A stretch of 64,000 bases of DNA from Actinomadura sp. DC4 (GTDB lineage: Bacteria; Actinomycetota; Actinomycetes; Streptosporangiales; Streptosporangiaceae), in NCBI RefSeq assembly GCF_030406325.1, contig NZ_JAUEQY010000006.1, positions 341,862-405,861 of the forward strand, read 5' to 3'. Below are positions 17,406-25,445 of the stretch, piece by piece. Position 1 is the first letter of the stretch, and each line of letters starts with the position of its first letter. Below the pieces are notes generated by a model, which saw nothing but the letters and a program-made list of their open reading frames with translations, was not told the DNA's origin and searched no databases. Made by a program: the position numbers and the translations under genes.

Positions 17406-19001
17406 TCAGCGGGCGAACTCGGTGGCGCGCGACTCCCGTACGACGGTGATGCGGATCTGACCGGGGTAGGTCAGCTCCTCCTCCACCTGCTTGGCGATGT
17501 CGTGCGCGATGACCTGGGCCTGGATGTCGTCCACCGAGTCGGGCCGGACCATGACGCGGATCTCGCGCCCGGCCTGCATCGCGAAGACCTTCTCCACGCC
17601 CTCGCGCTCGGTGGCGATCTCCTCCAGCCGCTCCAGCCGCTTGACGTACGCCTCCAGCGACTCGCGCCGGGCGCCCGGCCGACCGCCGCTGATGGAGTCG
17701 GCGGCCTGGGTGAGGACGGCCTCGACCGTACGGACCTCGACCTCGTTGTGGTGCGCCTCGATGGCGTGGACGACGTCCTCCTCCTCTCCGTACCTGCGGG
17801 CGATCTCCGCGCCGATCAGCGCGTGGCTGCCCTCGACCTCGTGGGTCAGGGCCTTGCCGATGTCGTGCAGGAGGGTGCAACGCTTGAGGAGAACGGTCGG
17901 CAGGCGCAGCTCGGCCGCCATGATCCCGGCGATGTGGGCGGACTCGATGAGGTGCTTCAGGACGTTCTGCCCGTAACTTGTGCGATACCTCAGCTGGCCG
18001 AGGAGGGCGATCAGCTCGGGGTGCATCTCGGTTATGCCGAGCTCGACGAGAGCGTCCTCGCCGGCCCGTACGCACAGCTGCTCGACCTCGGTCTTGCTGT
18101 GCTCGTAGATCTCCTCGATGCGCTGCGGGTGGATCCGGCCGTCGAGGACGAGCTTCTCGAGCGTGAGCCGGCCGACCTCGCGGCGTACGGGGTCGAAGCA
18201 GCTCAGGAGCACCGCTTCGGGGGTGTCGTCGATGATCAGGTTGACGCCGGTGGCCGTCTCGAACGCCCGGATGTTGCGGCCCTCGCGGCCGATGATCCGG
18301 CCCTTCATCTCGTCGCTCGGCAGATGCAGCACGGACACGACGGACTCGGCGGTCTGCTCGGTCGCCACGCGCTGGATGGCCAGCGTCACGATCTTCCGGG
18401 CGCGCTTCTCGCCCTGCTCGCGGGCCTCGGTCTCGATGTCTCGTACGATCAGCGCGGCCTCGCGCTTGGCCTGGTTCTCGATGACGGCGACGAGCTCGGT
18501 CTTGGCCTGGTCGGCGGTGAGCCCGGCGGTCTGTTCGAGGACCTGCTGGCGCTCCTCGTCCACGCGCTCCAGCTCGGCCTTGCGCTCCTTCAGCGATTGC
18601 TTGACCTCGTCGAGCTTCTGGCTGCGCTCCTCGAGCCGCCGCACCTCGTCGTCCAGCCGCTGCTCACGCTCGGCGAGCCTGATCTCCCGGCGCTCCAGAT
18701 CCTCACGTACCGGGCGGAGGTCGTCCTTGAGCGCCTTGACCTCCCGCTCGGCATCGGCACGTGCGTTCGTGGAGACGTCCTTGGCCTTGCCCTCGGCTTC
18801 GAGAACGATCTCCTGCGCCTGGGCCTTCGCCCGCGCTACGATCTCGTCCGCGTCCCGATGAGCGTTGGTCTCCTCTTCGCTCCGCACGGTGCTCTTGGTC
18901 GCCGCGACCACCCGGCCGAGAATCCGCCGGAGCGCGACGATCCCGAGGATGACCAGCGCGACGATGATGAGCAGTGCCGCTCCAATGACAACCAAGATCA
19001 C
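17406..19001 (-). CDS. rny: Ribonuclease Y
   Basis: 531 residues. The N-terminus VILVVIGAALLIIVALVILG is a membrane anchor, followed by a long charged coiled coil, a KH RNA-binding domain (LPSDEMKGRIIGREGRNIRA), and an HD phosphohydrolase domain with CTLLHDIGKALTHEVEGSH. RNase Y is a membrane-bound endoribonuclease that starts mRNA decay. The start is GTG at 19001: AAAGGGG lies eight bases upstream. The open frame extends a further 120 bases but lacks membrane-anchor character there. Confidence 0.95.
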   Translation of the reverse strand: MILVVIGAALLIIVALVILGIVALRRILGRVVAATKSTVRSEEETNAHRDADEIVARAKAQAQEIVLEAEGKAKDVSTNARADAEREVKALKDDLRPVREDLERREIRLAEREQRLDDEVRRLEERSQKLDEVKQSLKERKAELERVDEERQQVLEQTAGLTADQAKTELVAVIENQAKREAALIVRDIETEAREQGEKRARKIVTLAIQRVATEQTAESVVSVLHLPSDEMKGRIIGREGRNIRAFETATGVNLIIDDTPEAVLLSCFDPVRREVGRLTLEKLVLDGRIHPQRIEEIYEHSKTEVEQLCVRAGEDALVELGITEMHPELIALLGQLRYRTSYGQNVLKHLIESAHIAGIMAAELRLPTVLLKRCTLLHDIGKALTHEVEGSHALIGAEIARRYGEEEDVVHAIEAHHNEVEVRTVEAVLTQAADSISGGRPGARRESLEAYVKRLERLEEIATEREGVEKVFAMQAGREIRVMVRPDSVDDIQAQVIAHDIAKQVEEELTYPGQIRITVVRESRATEFAR

Positions 19002-19615
19002 GGCACTGACCCCTTTCCTCGACGCGTAGACCGCCGCCCAACACCAAGGCAGCGCGCGAGGGGCTACGACGCGCCACGATCCCACCGGACCGCCGACGGA
19101 TGCCAGCCGGGGCACAACCATCCAGGGCTCCGGACTTCCCCGAAACCCTGCATTCCGAACCGACCGGCCTATGGGGGAGCCGGTCAGGACACCTTTCAGG
19201 TCGTCAAAGTCTGCGGTCGTATGGCAATCCGCACTGCGCGGAGTAACTCCTCACTGCCGTAACCGTAAGCGTCGGGGAGGTAATGGGCAAGGAAAGACTC
19301 CGCGTTCCGGACGATTCGTTGCATGCGGCAAGCAGATACTCATTTCACCCCTGCCGCAGGTGGGAGCCAAGCCGCCATGTGCTATGGAACGGTGTGGCCG
19401 ATGTCACAGCGAACCGGTACCGGGACCGCACACGCCGACCCGCCCTGCGGCGACCGCCAAGGTGGTCGCCGCAGGGCGCATGGCTCGGGTGCCGGTCGGG
19501 GACGCGCGCGGCTCTGCGGCCCGGACCCCGCGCCACCTTGACCCCGTCCCGCGCCGGGCGGCAGAGACGGTCGGCTGTTCGCCGGGGTGGTGGCGTCGGG
19601 CCGTCGGGGTGGTCG
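19002..19615. other. Intergenic region upstream of rny, downstream of recX
   Basis: About 614 bases with no gene I can support. The part near 19002 is the leader and promoter region of rny. The only clear element is the 15-bp perfect hairpin at 19441-19478. Open frames across it on the plus strand run into recX and have no ribosome-binding site at a usable distance. Confidence 0.7.
19441..19478 (-). terminator. Terminator after recX
   Basis: CGCCCTGCGGCGACC (19441-19455) pairs perfectly with GGTCGCCGCAGGGCG (19464-19478) around an eight-base loop. It is about 140 bases downstream of the recX stop on the minus strand. It lacks a T-tract. It is the strongest structure in this interval and the likely end of the recA-recX transcript. 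Confidence 0.7.
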
Positions 19616-20224
19616 TCAGTCGTCCACGGGGATGTCGGGGAGTTCTTCGGTGCCTTCGGCTTCAAGGGCTTCGCGGACGAGGCGGTAGGAGAGGCTGCCG
19701 GGGTAGCCCTTGCGGGCGAGTACGCCCACGATGCGGCGGGTGCGTTTGGTCGGGTCGAGGCCGCGGGTGGCGGCCATGCGTTTCGCGATGAGTTCGCGGG
19801 CGGCGGACTCCTCCTGTTCGGGGGCGAGTTCTTCTACCGCGTCCTTGACGGTCTCGTCCGCCACTCCGCGCTGGCGCAGCTCGGCGGCGAGGGCGCGGCG
19901 AGCGAGCCCGCGGCCGTTGTGCCGTGACTGCACCCACGCCCGGGCGAAGGCCTCGTCGTCGATCAGGCCGACCTCGGTGTACCGCCCCAGCACCTGCTCG
20001 GCCACCTCGTCATCCACCCCTTTACGACGCAGCGCGTCGGCGAGCTGGGCGCGTGTGCGGGGCGAGAAGCTGAGCAGACGCAGGCAGATGTCCCGTGCCG
20101 CCGCCTCCGGATCGGCCGGCGGTCCCTCCGGCTCCCGAACGCCCCCGGATTCCCGAGATCGTCGGCGGCCCTCTCCGGCCGAGCCGGTACCTCCGAATCC
20201 GCCGGCACTCCTACGCCTCGTCAT
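19616..20224 (-). CDS. recX: RecA regulatory protein RecX
   Basis: 202 residues. The conserved RecX core is present: ARDICLRLLSFSPRTRAQLA, LIDDEAFARAWVQSRHNGRG and RLVREAL near the end, giving the usual three-helix repeats. RecX binds RecA filaments and limits strand exchange. The first 50 residues are Gly/Ser/Arg/Pro-rich and unstructured, as often in actinobacteria. I chose ATG 20224 because GGAGG lies four bases before it; the longer open frame upstream is not needed. recA lies 360 bases upstream on the same strand. Confidence 0.94.
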   Translation of the reverse strand: MTRRRSAGGFGGTGSAGEGRRRSRESGGVREPEGPPADPEAAARDICLRLLSFSPRTRAQLADALRRKGVDDEVAEQVLGRYTEVGLIDDEAFARAWVQSRHNGRGLARRALAAELRQRGVADETVKDAVEELAPEQEESAARELIAKRMAATRGLDPTKRTRRIVGVLARKGYPGSLSYRLVREALEAEGTEELPDIPVDD

Positions 20225-20512
20225 CACACCTCCGAACTCCCGCCGAAACCGGCGGATCGAGATCAACGACCAGGACCAACAAGGCAGGCCACAGGCCTGA
20301 AGCAACCAGATACCCGGCTCCGCAGCGCCAAGCTCAGACGAACCGCTTCCCGGCCGGACCAAGGCCAAGGCCAAGGCAGCCCGTGAACGCGGCGATCGCA
20401 CCGTACGGTGCCGTGAACGGCCGCCCGGACCGGCCGCTCGGACCGGCCGCTCGGCCGGCGGACCCGTCGGCCGGATGACTCCTGGGCGGGGGCGACGCCA
20501 CCGGGGAAGGTT

Positions 20513-20539
20513 CCCGCGCCGGTCTCGGTCCGGCGCGGG
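20513..20539 (-). terminator. Hairpin between recA and recX
   Basis: CCCGCGCCGG and CCGGCGCGGG form a perfect 10-bp stem around a seven-base loop, about 45 bases after the recA stop. It can end or attenuate the recA message so that recX is made at a lower level by read-through. The adjacent 20430-20470 stretch has short GGACCGGCCGCTC direct repeats. Confidence 0.7.
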
Positions 20540-20583
20540 ATGCGGCGCCGCCGCCCGCCAGGAGGGCTCGATGAGGAAAGAGG

Positions 20584-21702
20584 TCAGACGTCGCCCGGCT
20601 TCGGGGTCTTGGCTCCGCGCTTGGCCGACGTCGACTTGCCCGATGCCGCTGCCGCGGCCACCGGCTCGGCCGGCGGGGCGGCCGGGGACGTCGGGTCGGC
20701 GTCGAGCTTCGGGCCCACCCCGAGCTTTTCCTTGATCTTCTTTTCCAGCTCGTTGGCCATGTCCGGGTTTTCCTTGAGGAACGTGCGGGCGTTCTCCTTG
20801 CCCTGCCCGAGCTGGTCGTTCTCGTAGGTGTACCAGGCGCCGGACTTGCGGACGAAGCCGTGCTCGACGCCCATGTCGATGAGGCCGCCCTCGCGGCTGA
20901 TGCCCACGCCGTACAGGATGTCGAAGTCGGCGACCTTGAACGGCGGCGCCATCTTGTTCTTCACGACCTTGACGCGGGTGCGGTTGCCGACCGCGTCCGT
21001 GCCGTCCTTCATCGTCTCGATGCGGCGGATGTCGAGGCGGACCGAGGCGTAGAACTTCAGCGCCTTGCCGCCCGTGGTCGTCTCGGGCGAGCCGAACATG
21101 ACGCCGACCTTTTCCCGCAGCTGGTTGATGAAGATCGCGGTGGTCTTGGTCTGGTTGATGGCGCCGGTGAGCTTACGGAGGGCCTGCGACATGAGGCGCG
21201 CCTGGAGGCCGACATGGCTGTCGCCCATCTCGCCCTCGATCTCCGCACGGGGCACGAGGGCCGCGACGGAGTCGATGACCACGACGTCGATCGCGCCGGA
21301 GCGGATCAGCATGTCGGTGATCTCCAGTGCCTGCTCCCCCGTGTCCGGCTGGGAGACGAGGAGCGCGTCGACGTCGACGCCGATCTTCTTCGCGTACTCC
21401 GGGTCGAGCGCGTGCTCGGCGTCGACGAACGCCGCGATGCCGCCGTTCTTCTGCGCGCTCGCGACCGCGTGGAGCGCGAGGGAGGTCTTACCGGAGGACT
21501 CCGGTCCGTAGATCTCGACGACTCGGCCGCGCGGGAGACCGCCGATGCCGAGGGCCACGTCGAGGGCGATCGAACCGGTCGGGATCACCTCGACCGGGGG
21601 GCGCCCCTCCTGGCCCAGCCGCATGACGGAACCCTTGCCGAACTGCCGCTCGATCTGGGCGAGCGCCGCCTCGAGGGCCTTCTCGCGATCGTTTGCTGCC
21701 AT
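20584..21702 (-). CDS. recA: Recombinase A
   Basis: 372 residues. Walker A is GPESSGKT at residues 66-73 and the loop [20 protein letters not shown] is the RecA signature. The C-terminus is Ala/Pro/Lys-rich. RecA forms filaments on single-stranded DNA for strand exchange and triggers LexA self-cleavage. No intein is present. The ATG at 21702 has AGGGA about ten bases upstream. A perfect SOS box lies 126 to 139 bases upstream, so induction by DNA damage is expected. Confidence 0.98.
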   Translation of the reverse strand: MAANDREKALEAALAQIERQFGKGSVMRLGQEGRPPVEVIPTGSIALDVALGIGGLPRGRVVEIYGPESSGKTSLALHAVASAQKNGGIAAFVDAEHALDPEYAKKIGVDVDALLVSQPDTGEQALEITDMLIRSGAIDVVVIDSVAALVPRAEIEGEMGDSHVGLQARLMSQALRKLTGAINQTKTTAIFINQLREKVGVMFGSPETTTGGKALKFYASVRLDIRRIETMKDGTDAVGNRTRVKVVKNKMAPPFKVADFDILYGVGISREGGLIDMGVEHGFVRKSGAWYTYENDQLGQGKENARTFLKENPDMANELEKKIKEKLGVGPKLDADPTSPAAPPAEPVAAAAASGKSTSAKRGAKTPKPGDV

Positions 21703-21827
21703 GTGAGGTGTCCCTGTGAAATCGGTGACTGTTGCTATCGGGTGCGACGTTACGGGGCTGCACTGACAGTTTTCGAGAGCCCGGGCCACCGTTGTGGATT
21801 ACGCCGCTCGTTGCGTCCAACTCTAGC

Positions 21828-21841
21828 CGAACACGTGTTCG
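21828..21841. promoter_or_regulatory. LexA (SOS) box upstream of recA
   Basis: CGAACACGTGTTCG is a perfect 14-bp palindrome of the GAAC-N4-GTTC type recognised by LexA in Gram-positive bacteria. It lies between recA and the divergent ATP-grasp gene that starts at 21899, 58 bases from that gene. LexA could therefore influence both directions. Confidence 0.85.
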
Positions 21842-21898
21842 ATCATGCTAAGACACTCCGAAACCTCGAGCGACTTGGCTTACGCTGAGCGCAGGATC

Positions 21899-22759
21899 AT
21901 GCCGGTGACCATTCTCATGTGCGCCGACCCGCTCAGTCCCCGGCGGGTCGATGAGCACTTCACGCGGGAGGCCGAGGCCGTACGCGCGCTCGGCGGCTCC
22001 ATCGCGCTCGTCGACCATGATGCCCTCCAGCGCGGTGAGGCCGCCATGGCCGTCCACCGCGTGCCCCGCGACCTCGGCACGGTCTGGTACCGCGGCTGGA
22101 TGCTCACGGCCGCGGAGTACGCCGCGCTGACCTCCGCGCTCGACGCCCGGCGGGTAACGATGGCCGTGCCGCCGGACGGCTACCAGAAGGCCCACGAGCT
22201 GCCGGGCTGGTACGAGACGTTCGCCGGCGTCACTCCCGCGAGCGTGTGGCTGCCGCTCATCCCCGGCACGCCCCCGAGCGAGAAGCGGCTGACCCAGCTC
22301 GTACGCCCCCTGCCCAAGGGGCCGGTCATCGTGAAGGACTACGTCAAGTCGCGCAAGCACGAGTGGGACGAGGCGTGCTTCGTGCCGGACGTCACCGACA
22401 CCGAGCGCCTGCACGCCGTCGTCTCGCGCTTCGTCGAGCTGCAGGGCGACTCCCTGACCGGCGGAATCGTCATCCGCGAGTACGAGACGTACGAGGGCGG
22501 CGAGGCGCGCGTGTGGTGGGTCGACGGCGAGCCCGTGCTGGTCGGGCCCCATCCGGACACCCCCGACCGGCACCCGCGCCCGCGTACCGAGCCCACCGCG
22601 CCCTGCGTGCGCGCGCTGGGCTGCCGGTTCATCACGACCGACCTCGCGCGCCGCGCCGACGGGACCTGGCGCGTGGTCGAGATCGGCGACGGACAGGTGA
22701 GCGACCTCCCCGCCGGCGCCGAGCCCGCCGACCTCTACCTGAGTTTCCCCATACGATAG
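21899..22759 (+). CDS. ATP-grasp domain protein (DUF4343-like)
   Basis: 286 residues. The central part shows ATP-grasp features: a beta strand with a lysine in KGPVIVKDYVKSRKHEWDEA, and a later metal/ATP segment (GGIVIREYETYEGGEARVWW and WRVVEIGDGQVSDLP). These fit the DUF4343 type of ATP-grasp, which are predicted carboxylate-amine ligases. It is divergent from recA and lies 71 bases before a lipoprotein gene in the same direction, ahead of a second ATP-grasp enzyme. Co-transcription with that cluster is possible but a promoter may also lie in the 71-base gap (TACACT at 22786-22791). The substrate is unknown. Confidence 0.7.
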   Translation: MPVTILMCADPLSPRRVDEHFTREAEAVRALGGSIALVDHDALQRGEAAMAVHRVPRDLGTVWYRGWMLTAAEYAALTSALDARRVTMAVPPDGYQKAHELPGWYETFAGVTPASVWLPLIPGTPPSEKRLTQLVRPLPKGPVIVKDYVKSRKHEWDEACFVPDVTDTERLHAVVSRFVELQGDSLTGGIVIREYETYEGGEARVWWVDGEPVLVGPHPDTPDRHPRPRTEPTAPCVRALGCRFITTDLARRADGTWRVVEIGDGQVSDLPAGAEPADLYLSFPIR

Positions 22760-22830
22760 GGCTGCTGACCTGATCGTTTACCCTCTACACTGACCGGGCA
22801 TCTACCCCGGAATCGGAGGGCGTCGGGACA

Positions 22831-23175
22831 ATGCACCCCCAGAAGGCCAGACGCCGAATGCGTTCCAGCGCCGTACAGCTCAGCGCGATGAGCGTGTTGT
22901 CACTGAGCCTCGTTTCCTGCTCCTCGAGCACCAGCGCGTCCTGCGTGGACGGCCAGGCCCCACGCTCCGGTTCGTACCGCGTCGTACCCGACTACTACTG
23001 CGACAACGGCGGTTCGTACGGCCGTTATTACTGGTACTACGGCGGCCGCACTCACGGCGGGTACATCTCGCGGGGCAGCACGATCCGCCCGCGAGGCAGC
23101 AAGATCACCTCCAGAGGTGGCCGGGTGATCTCCCGCGGCGGTTTCGGCGGTCACTCCGGCTCGCACGGGGGCTGA
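22831..23175 (+). CDS. Small lipoprotein, Gly/Arg/Tyr-rich, ending in Gly-Gly (YgiB-like in pattern)
   Basis: 114 residues. A basic N-terminus and hydrophobic stretch end in the lipobox SLVSC (Cys 30). The mature protein contains four Cys counting the lipid anchor, a Tyr-rich middle (GGSYGRYYWYYGGRTHGGY), then repeated S/TRGG units and the ending RGGFGGHSGSHGG. From memory, E. coli YgiB (DUF1190) also has an RGGFG segment and ends in Gly-Gly, and its gene also precedes a glutathionylspermidine-synthase-like gene. The similarity is confined to this tail and general design. A GGAGGG ribosome-binding site precedes the ATG. The next gene starts four bases after the stop. Confidence 0.7.
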   Translation: MHPQKARRRMRSSAVQLSAMSVLSLSLVSCSSSTSASCVDGQAPRSGSYRVVPDYYCDNGGSYGRYYWYYGGRTHGGYISRGSTIRPRGSKITSRGGRVISRGGFGGHSGSHGG

Positions 23176-23179
23176 GCGC

Positions 23180-24322
23180 GTGCGCCGGGAGTTCTCCGAC
23201 CCTCGGGGGGACTGGCCCCAGATCATCGAGTCCCAGGGCCTCGCGTACCACCGCACCTCCCACCCCGAGCACCTGACCCGCCCGTACTGGGACGAGTCGG
23301 TGCACTACGTCTTCAGCATGGACGAGGTCCTCGCGCTGGAGACGGTCGTCGAGGAACTCCATCGGATGTGCCTGTCCGCGGTCGAGCACGTCGTGACGAC
23401 CGGCCGGTACGACGTGTTCGGCATCCCGCCCTGGGTGCGCCCGCTGATCGAGGCGTCCTGGCGGCGGCGCGACCCGCACCTGTACGGGCGGTTCGACCTC
23501 TGGTACGACGGCGAGGGCCCGGCCAAACTGCTGGAGTACAACGCCGACACCCCGACCGCCCTGGTCGAGAGCTCCATCGTGCAGTGGTACTGGCTGCAGG
23601 ACGTCTATCCCGATGACGACCAGTGGAACTCCGTGCACGAGCGGCTCGTGGACCGCTGGAAGGAGATCTCCCCGCCCGGCCCGGTGCACTTCGCCTGGAC
23701 CACCGAGGACGAGAGCGGCGAAGAGCTGATGACCGTCGCGTACCTCCAGGAGACCGCCGAGCAGGCCGGCTTCCGCGGCACCGCGATCGCGATGGAGGAC
23801 GTCGGCTGGCACGCGCGGGACGAACGGTTCGTCGACCTGGACGAGGCGGAGATCCGCACGCTCTGCAAGCTCTACCCGTGGGAGTGGCTCGTCGCCGAGC
23901 CGTTCGGCCGGTACGTCTCGCGCGCGTCCTGGATCGAGCCGATCTGGAAGATGCTGCTGTCGAACAAGGCGCTCCTCGTCGTGCTGTGGGAGCTGTACCC
24001 GAACCACCCCAACCTGCTGCCGACCTTCTTGGGCACGCCGGCCTCGCTGACGTCGTACGTGAGCAAGCCGCTGCTCGGCCGCGAGGGGGCGAGCATGAGC
24101 ATCGTGACGCCCGACGGCGTGCAGACCAGGACGTCCGGTGAGTACGGGGCCGAGGGGTTCGTCTTCCAGGAGTTCTGCCCGCTGCCGGACTTCGACGGCG
24201 AGCACCCCGTCCTCGGCGCCTGGGTCGTCGGCGACGAGTCGGCGGGGCTGGGCATCCGTGAGACCACCGGTCTCATCACCGATGACACCTCATCCTTCGT
24301 ACCCCATCGCATCGACGACTGA
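23180..24322 (+). CDS. Glutathionylspermidine synthase-like ATP-grasp ligase (YgiC/YjfC type)
   Basis: 380 residues, the usual size of the stand-alone synthetase domain. Motifs of the family are clear: GRFDLWYDGEGPAKLLEYNADTPT (first part of the substrate/ATP site), VSKPLLGREGASMSIV (glycine-rich loop) and EFCPLPDFDGEHPVLGAWVVGD near the end. Members join a carboxylate and an amine using ATP; the amidase domain of true glutathionylspermidine synthetase is absent. It starts at GTG 23180 four bases after the lipoprotein gene and is followed 20 bases later by a DUF350 membrane protein. Context suggests modification of a membrane or lipoprotein partner rather than making free glutathionylspermidine; this is inference. 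Confidence 0.88.
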   Translation: MRREFSDPRGDWPQIIESQGLAYHRTSHPEHLTRPYWDESVHYVFSMDEVLALETVVEELHRMCLSAVEHVVTTGRYDVFGIPPWVRPLIEASWRRRDPHLYGRFDLWYDGEGPAKLLEYNADTPTALVESSIVQWYWLQDVYPDDDQWNSVHERLVDRWKEISPPGPVHFAWTTEDESGEELMTVAYLQETAEQAGFRGTAIAMEDVGWHARDERFVDLDEAEIRTLCKLYPWEWLVAEPFGRYVSRASWIEPIWKMLLSNKALLVVLWELYPNHPNLLPTFLGTPASLTSYVSKPLLGREGASMSIVTPDGVQTRTSGEYGAEGFVFQEFCPLPDFDGEHPVLGAWVVGDESAGLGIRETTGLITDDTSSFVPHRIDD

Positions 24323-24342
24323 GTCATCACAGGGAGACCGAT

Positions 24343-24792
24343 ATGTACATGGCGTTCTCGCAAGGCTTCGGCACGGCTCTGGGCAAGGGCGCCGGCGCGA
24401 TCGCCGCGTACACGGCCCTGGGCCTGGTCCTGCTGATCATCGGTTTCTTCGCGGTCGACCTGGCCACGCCGGGCCGGCTCACGGCGATCATCCGGACGAA
24501 CCGCAACGGCAACGCGACGCTGCTGGCCGTCTGCGGCATGGTCGGGGTGGGCCTCGTGGTGGCCTCCTCGATCTTCGCCTCCGGCGGGAAGCTCCTCGAA
24601 GGGCTCATCGCGACACTCGTGTGGGGCCTGGTCGGCATCGTGGCCCAGCAGATCGCCACGATGATCGTCCGCTACCTGCTGAGCATCGACGTGGCCGGGC
24701 TGATGGCCAAGGAGAAGCTCGAGCCCTCGGCGATCCTGCTGGGCGCGACGCAGGTCACGGTCGGCCTGATCACCGCCGTCGCCGTCATCTGA
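24343..24792 (+). CDS. DUF350 (YjfL/UPF0719) membrane protein
   Basis: 149 residues with four hydrophobic segments, arranged as two similar pairs, each pair separated by a short polar loop (RTNRNGNAT and AKEKLEPSA). This internal duplication is the hallmark of DUF350 proteins such as YjfL. A GGGAG ribosome-binding site lies upstream. It is the last gene of the cluster and overlaps the end of the convergent rhodanese gene by eight bases. The biochemical role of DUF350 is unknown; it consistently occurs with glutathionylspermidine-synthase-like ATP-grasp proteins. Confidence 0.85.
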   Translation: MYMAFSQGFGTALGKGAGAIAAYTALGLVLLIIGFFAVDLATPGRLTAIIRTNRNGNATLLAVCGMVGVGLVVASSIFASGGKLLEGLIATLVWGLVGIVAQQIATMIVRYLLSIDVAGLMAKEKLEPSAILLGATQVTVGLITAVAVI

Positions 24793-25198
24793 GGTCGTAC
24801 GGGGCGAGCCGCGGGCGTACGCCGCCGGGCGTCACGGGAAGGCCCGCCGCCCGCCACTCCTGGAAGCCGCCCACGACGTCCGTGGCGTTGACCAGCCCGA
24901 TCGCCCGCAGCGACGCGGCGGCCAGCGACGAGGAGTAGCCCTCGTCGCAGATCACGATCCAGTGGACCCGCTCGTGCGCGGCCTCGGGGACACGGGAGCC
25001 GCTGCGGGGGTCGAGCCGCCATTCGAGGTGGTTGCGCTCGACGACGATGGCGCCGGGGATGTCGCCGTCGGCGCGCCGCTGGTATTCGGGCCGCGTGTCC
25101 ACCAGGAACCCTCCGGCGCGTACGGCCTCGGCGGCGTCGTGGGGCTTGAGCCGCAAGAGGCCGGACCGCGCCCCGGCCAGCAGCCGGTCGACGCTCAC
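24785..25198 (-). CDS. Single-domain rhodanese
   Basis: 137 residues. The rhodanese fold is visible from AVRAGGFLVDTRPEYQRRADG through the active-site loop ICDEGYSSSLAAASL, where the cysteine is the persulfide-forming residue, to FQEWRAAGLPV. It may act as a sulfurtransferase in the cytoplasm. The GTG at 25198 overlaps the stop of the DUF3046 gene (GTGA), so the two are coupled. A Cys loop of C-x-x-G-x-x-S type with no CDC25-like His at the +1 position supports sulfur rather than phosphate chemistry. Confidence 0.85.
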   Translation of the reverse strand: MSVDRLLAGARSGLLRLKPHDAAEAVRAGGFLVDTRPEYQRRADGDIPGAIVVERNHLEWRLDPRSGSRVPEAAHERVHWIVICDEGYSSSLAAASLRAIGLVNATDVVGGFQEWRAAGLPVTPGGVRPRLAPYDLR

Positions 25199-25389
25199 CG
25201 CAGTTTCTGGGGAACGTCGAAGGTGGCGCAGACCGCCTGCCAGACGGTCTTGGCGGCGGCGCCCTCGGCGAGCGCCTGGTCGATGGTACGGCCGCCGAGC
25301 TCGGCCAGGACGTAGTCCTTGGCCACACTCTCGGCGTAACCCTCGCCGAACTGCTCGTTCATCCGAGCCCAGAACACGGTCAGTCGCAC
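25195..25389 (-). CDS. DUF3046 protein
   Basis: 64 residues: MRLTVFWARMNEQFGEGYAE and onward to TVWQAVCATFDVPQKLR. This is the DUF3046 family found only in actinobacteria, usually close to recA/recX as here. Its function is unknown. The stop overlaps the rhodanese start. It diverges from lhr with a 56-base gap that must hold both promoters. Confidence 0.88.
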   Translation of the reverse strand: MRLTVFWARMNEQFGEGYAESVAKDYVLAELGGRTIDQALAEGAAAKTVWQAVCATFDVPQKLR

Positions 25390-25445
25390 CCCCCAACGCT
25401 ACCGGCCCACGGGTTCTGTCAGTGCCGCGAGGCATGATGGTCGGC

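Noticed and set aside
19283..19615. Open frame starting with MGKERLRVPDDS near 19283
   Set aside because: The GGGGAGG site is only two bases before the ATG and the frame continues antisense to recX.
20430..20470. GGACCGGCCGCTC short tandem repeat as a regulatory array
   Set aside because: Only two to three short copies in very GC-rich spacer; no symmetry or gene start nearby.
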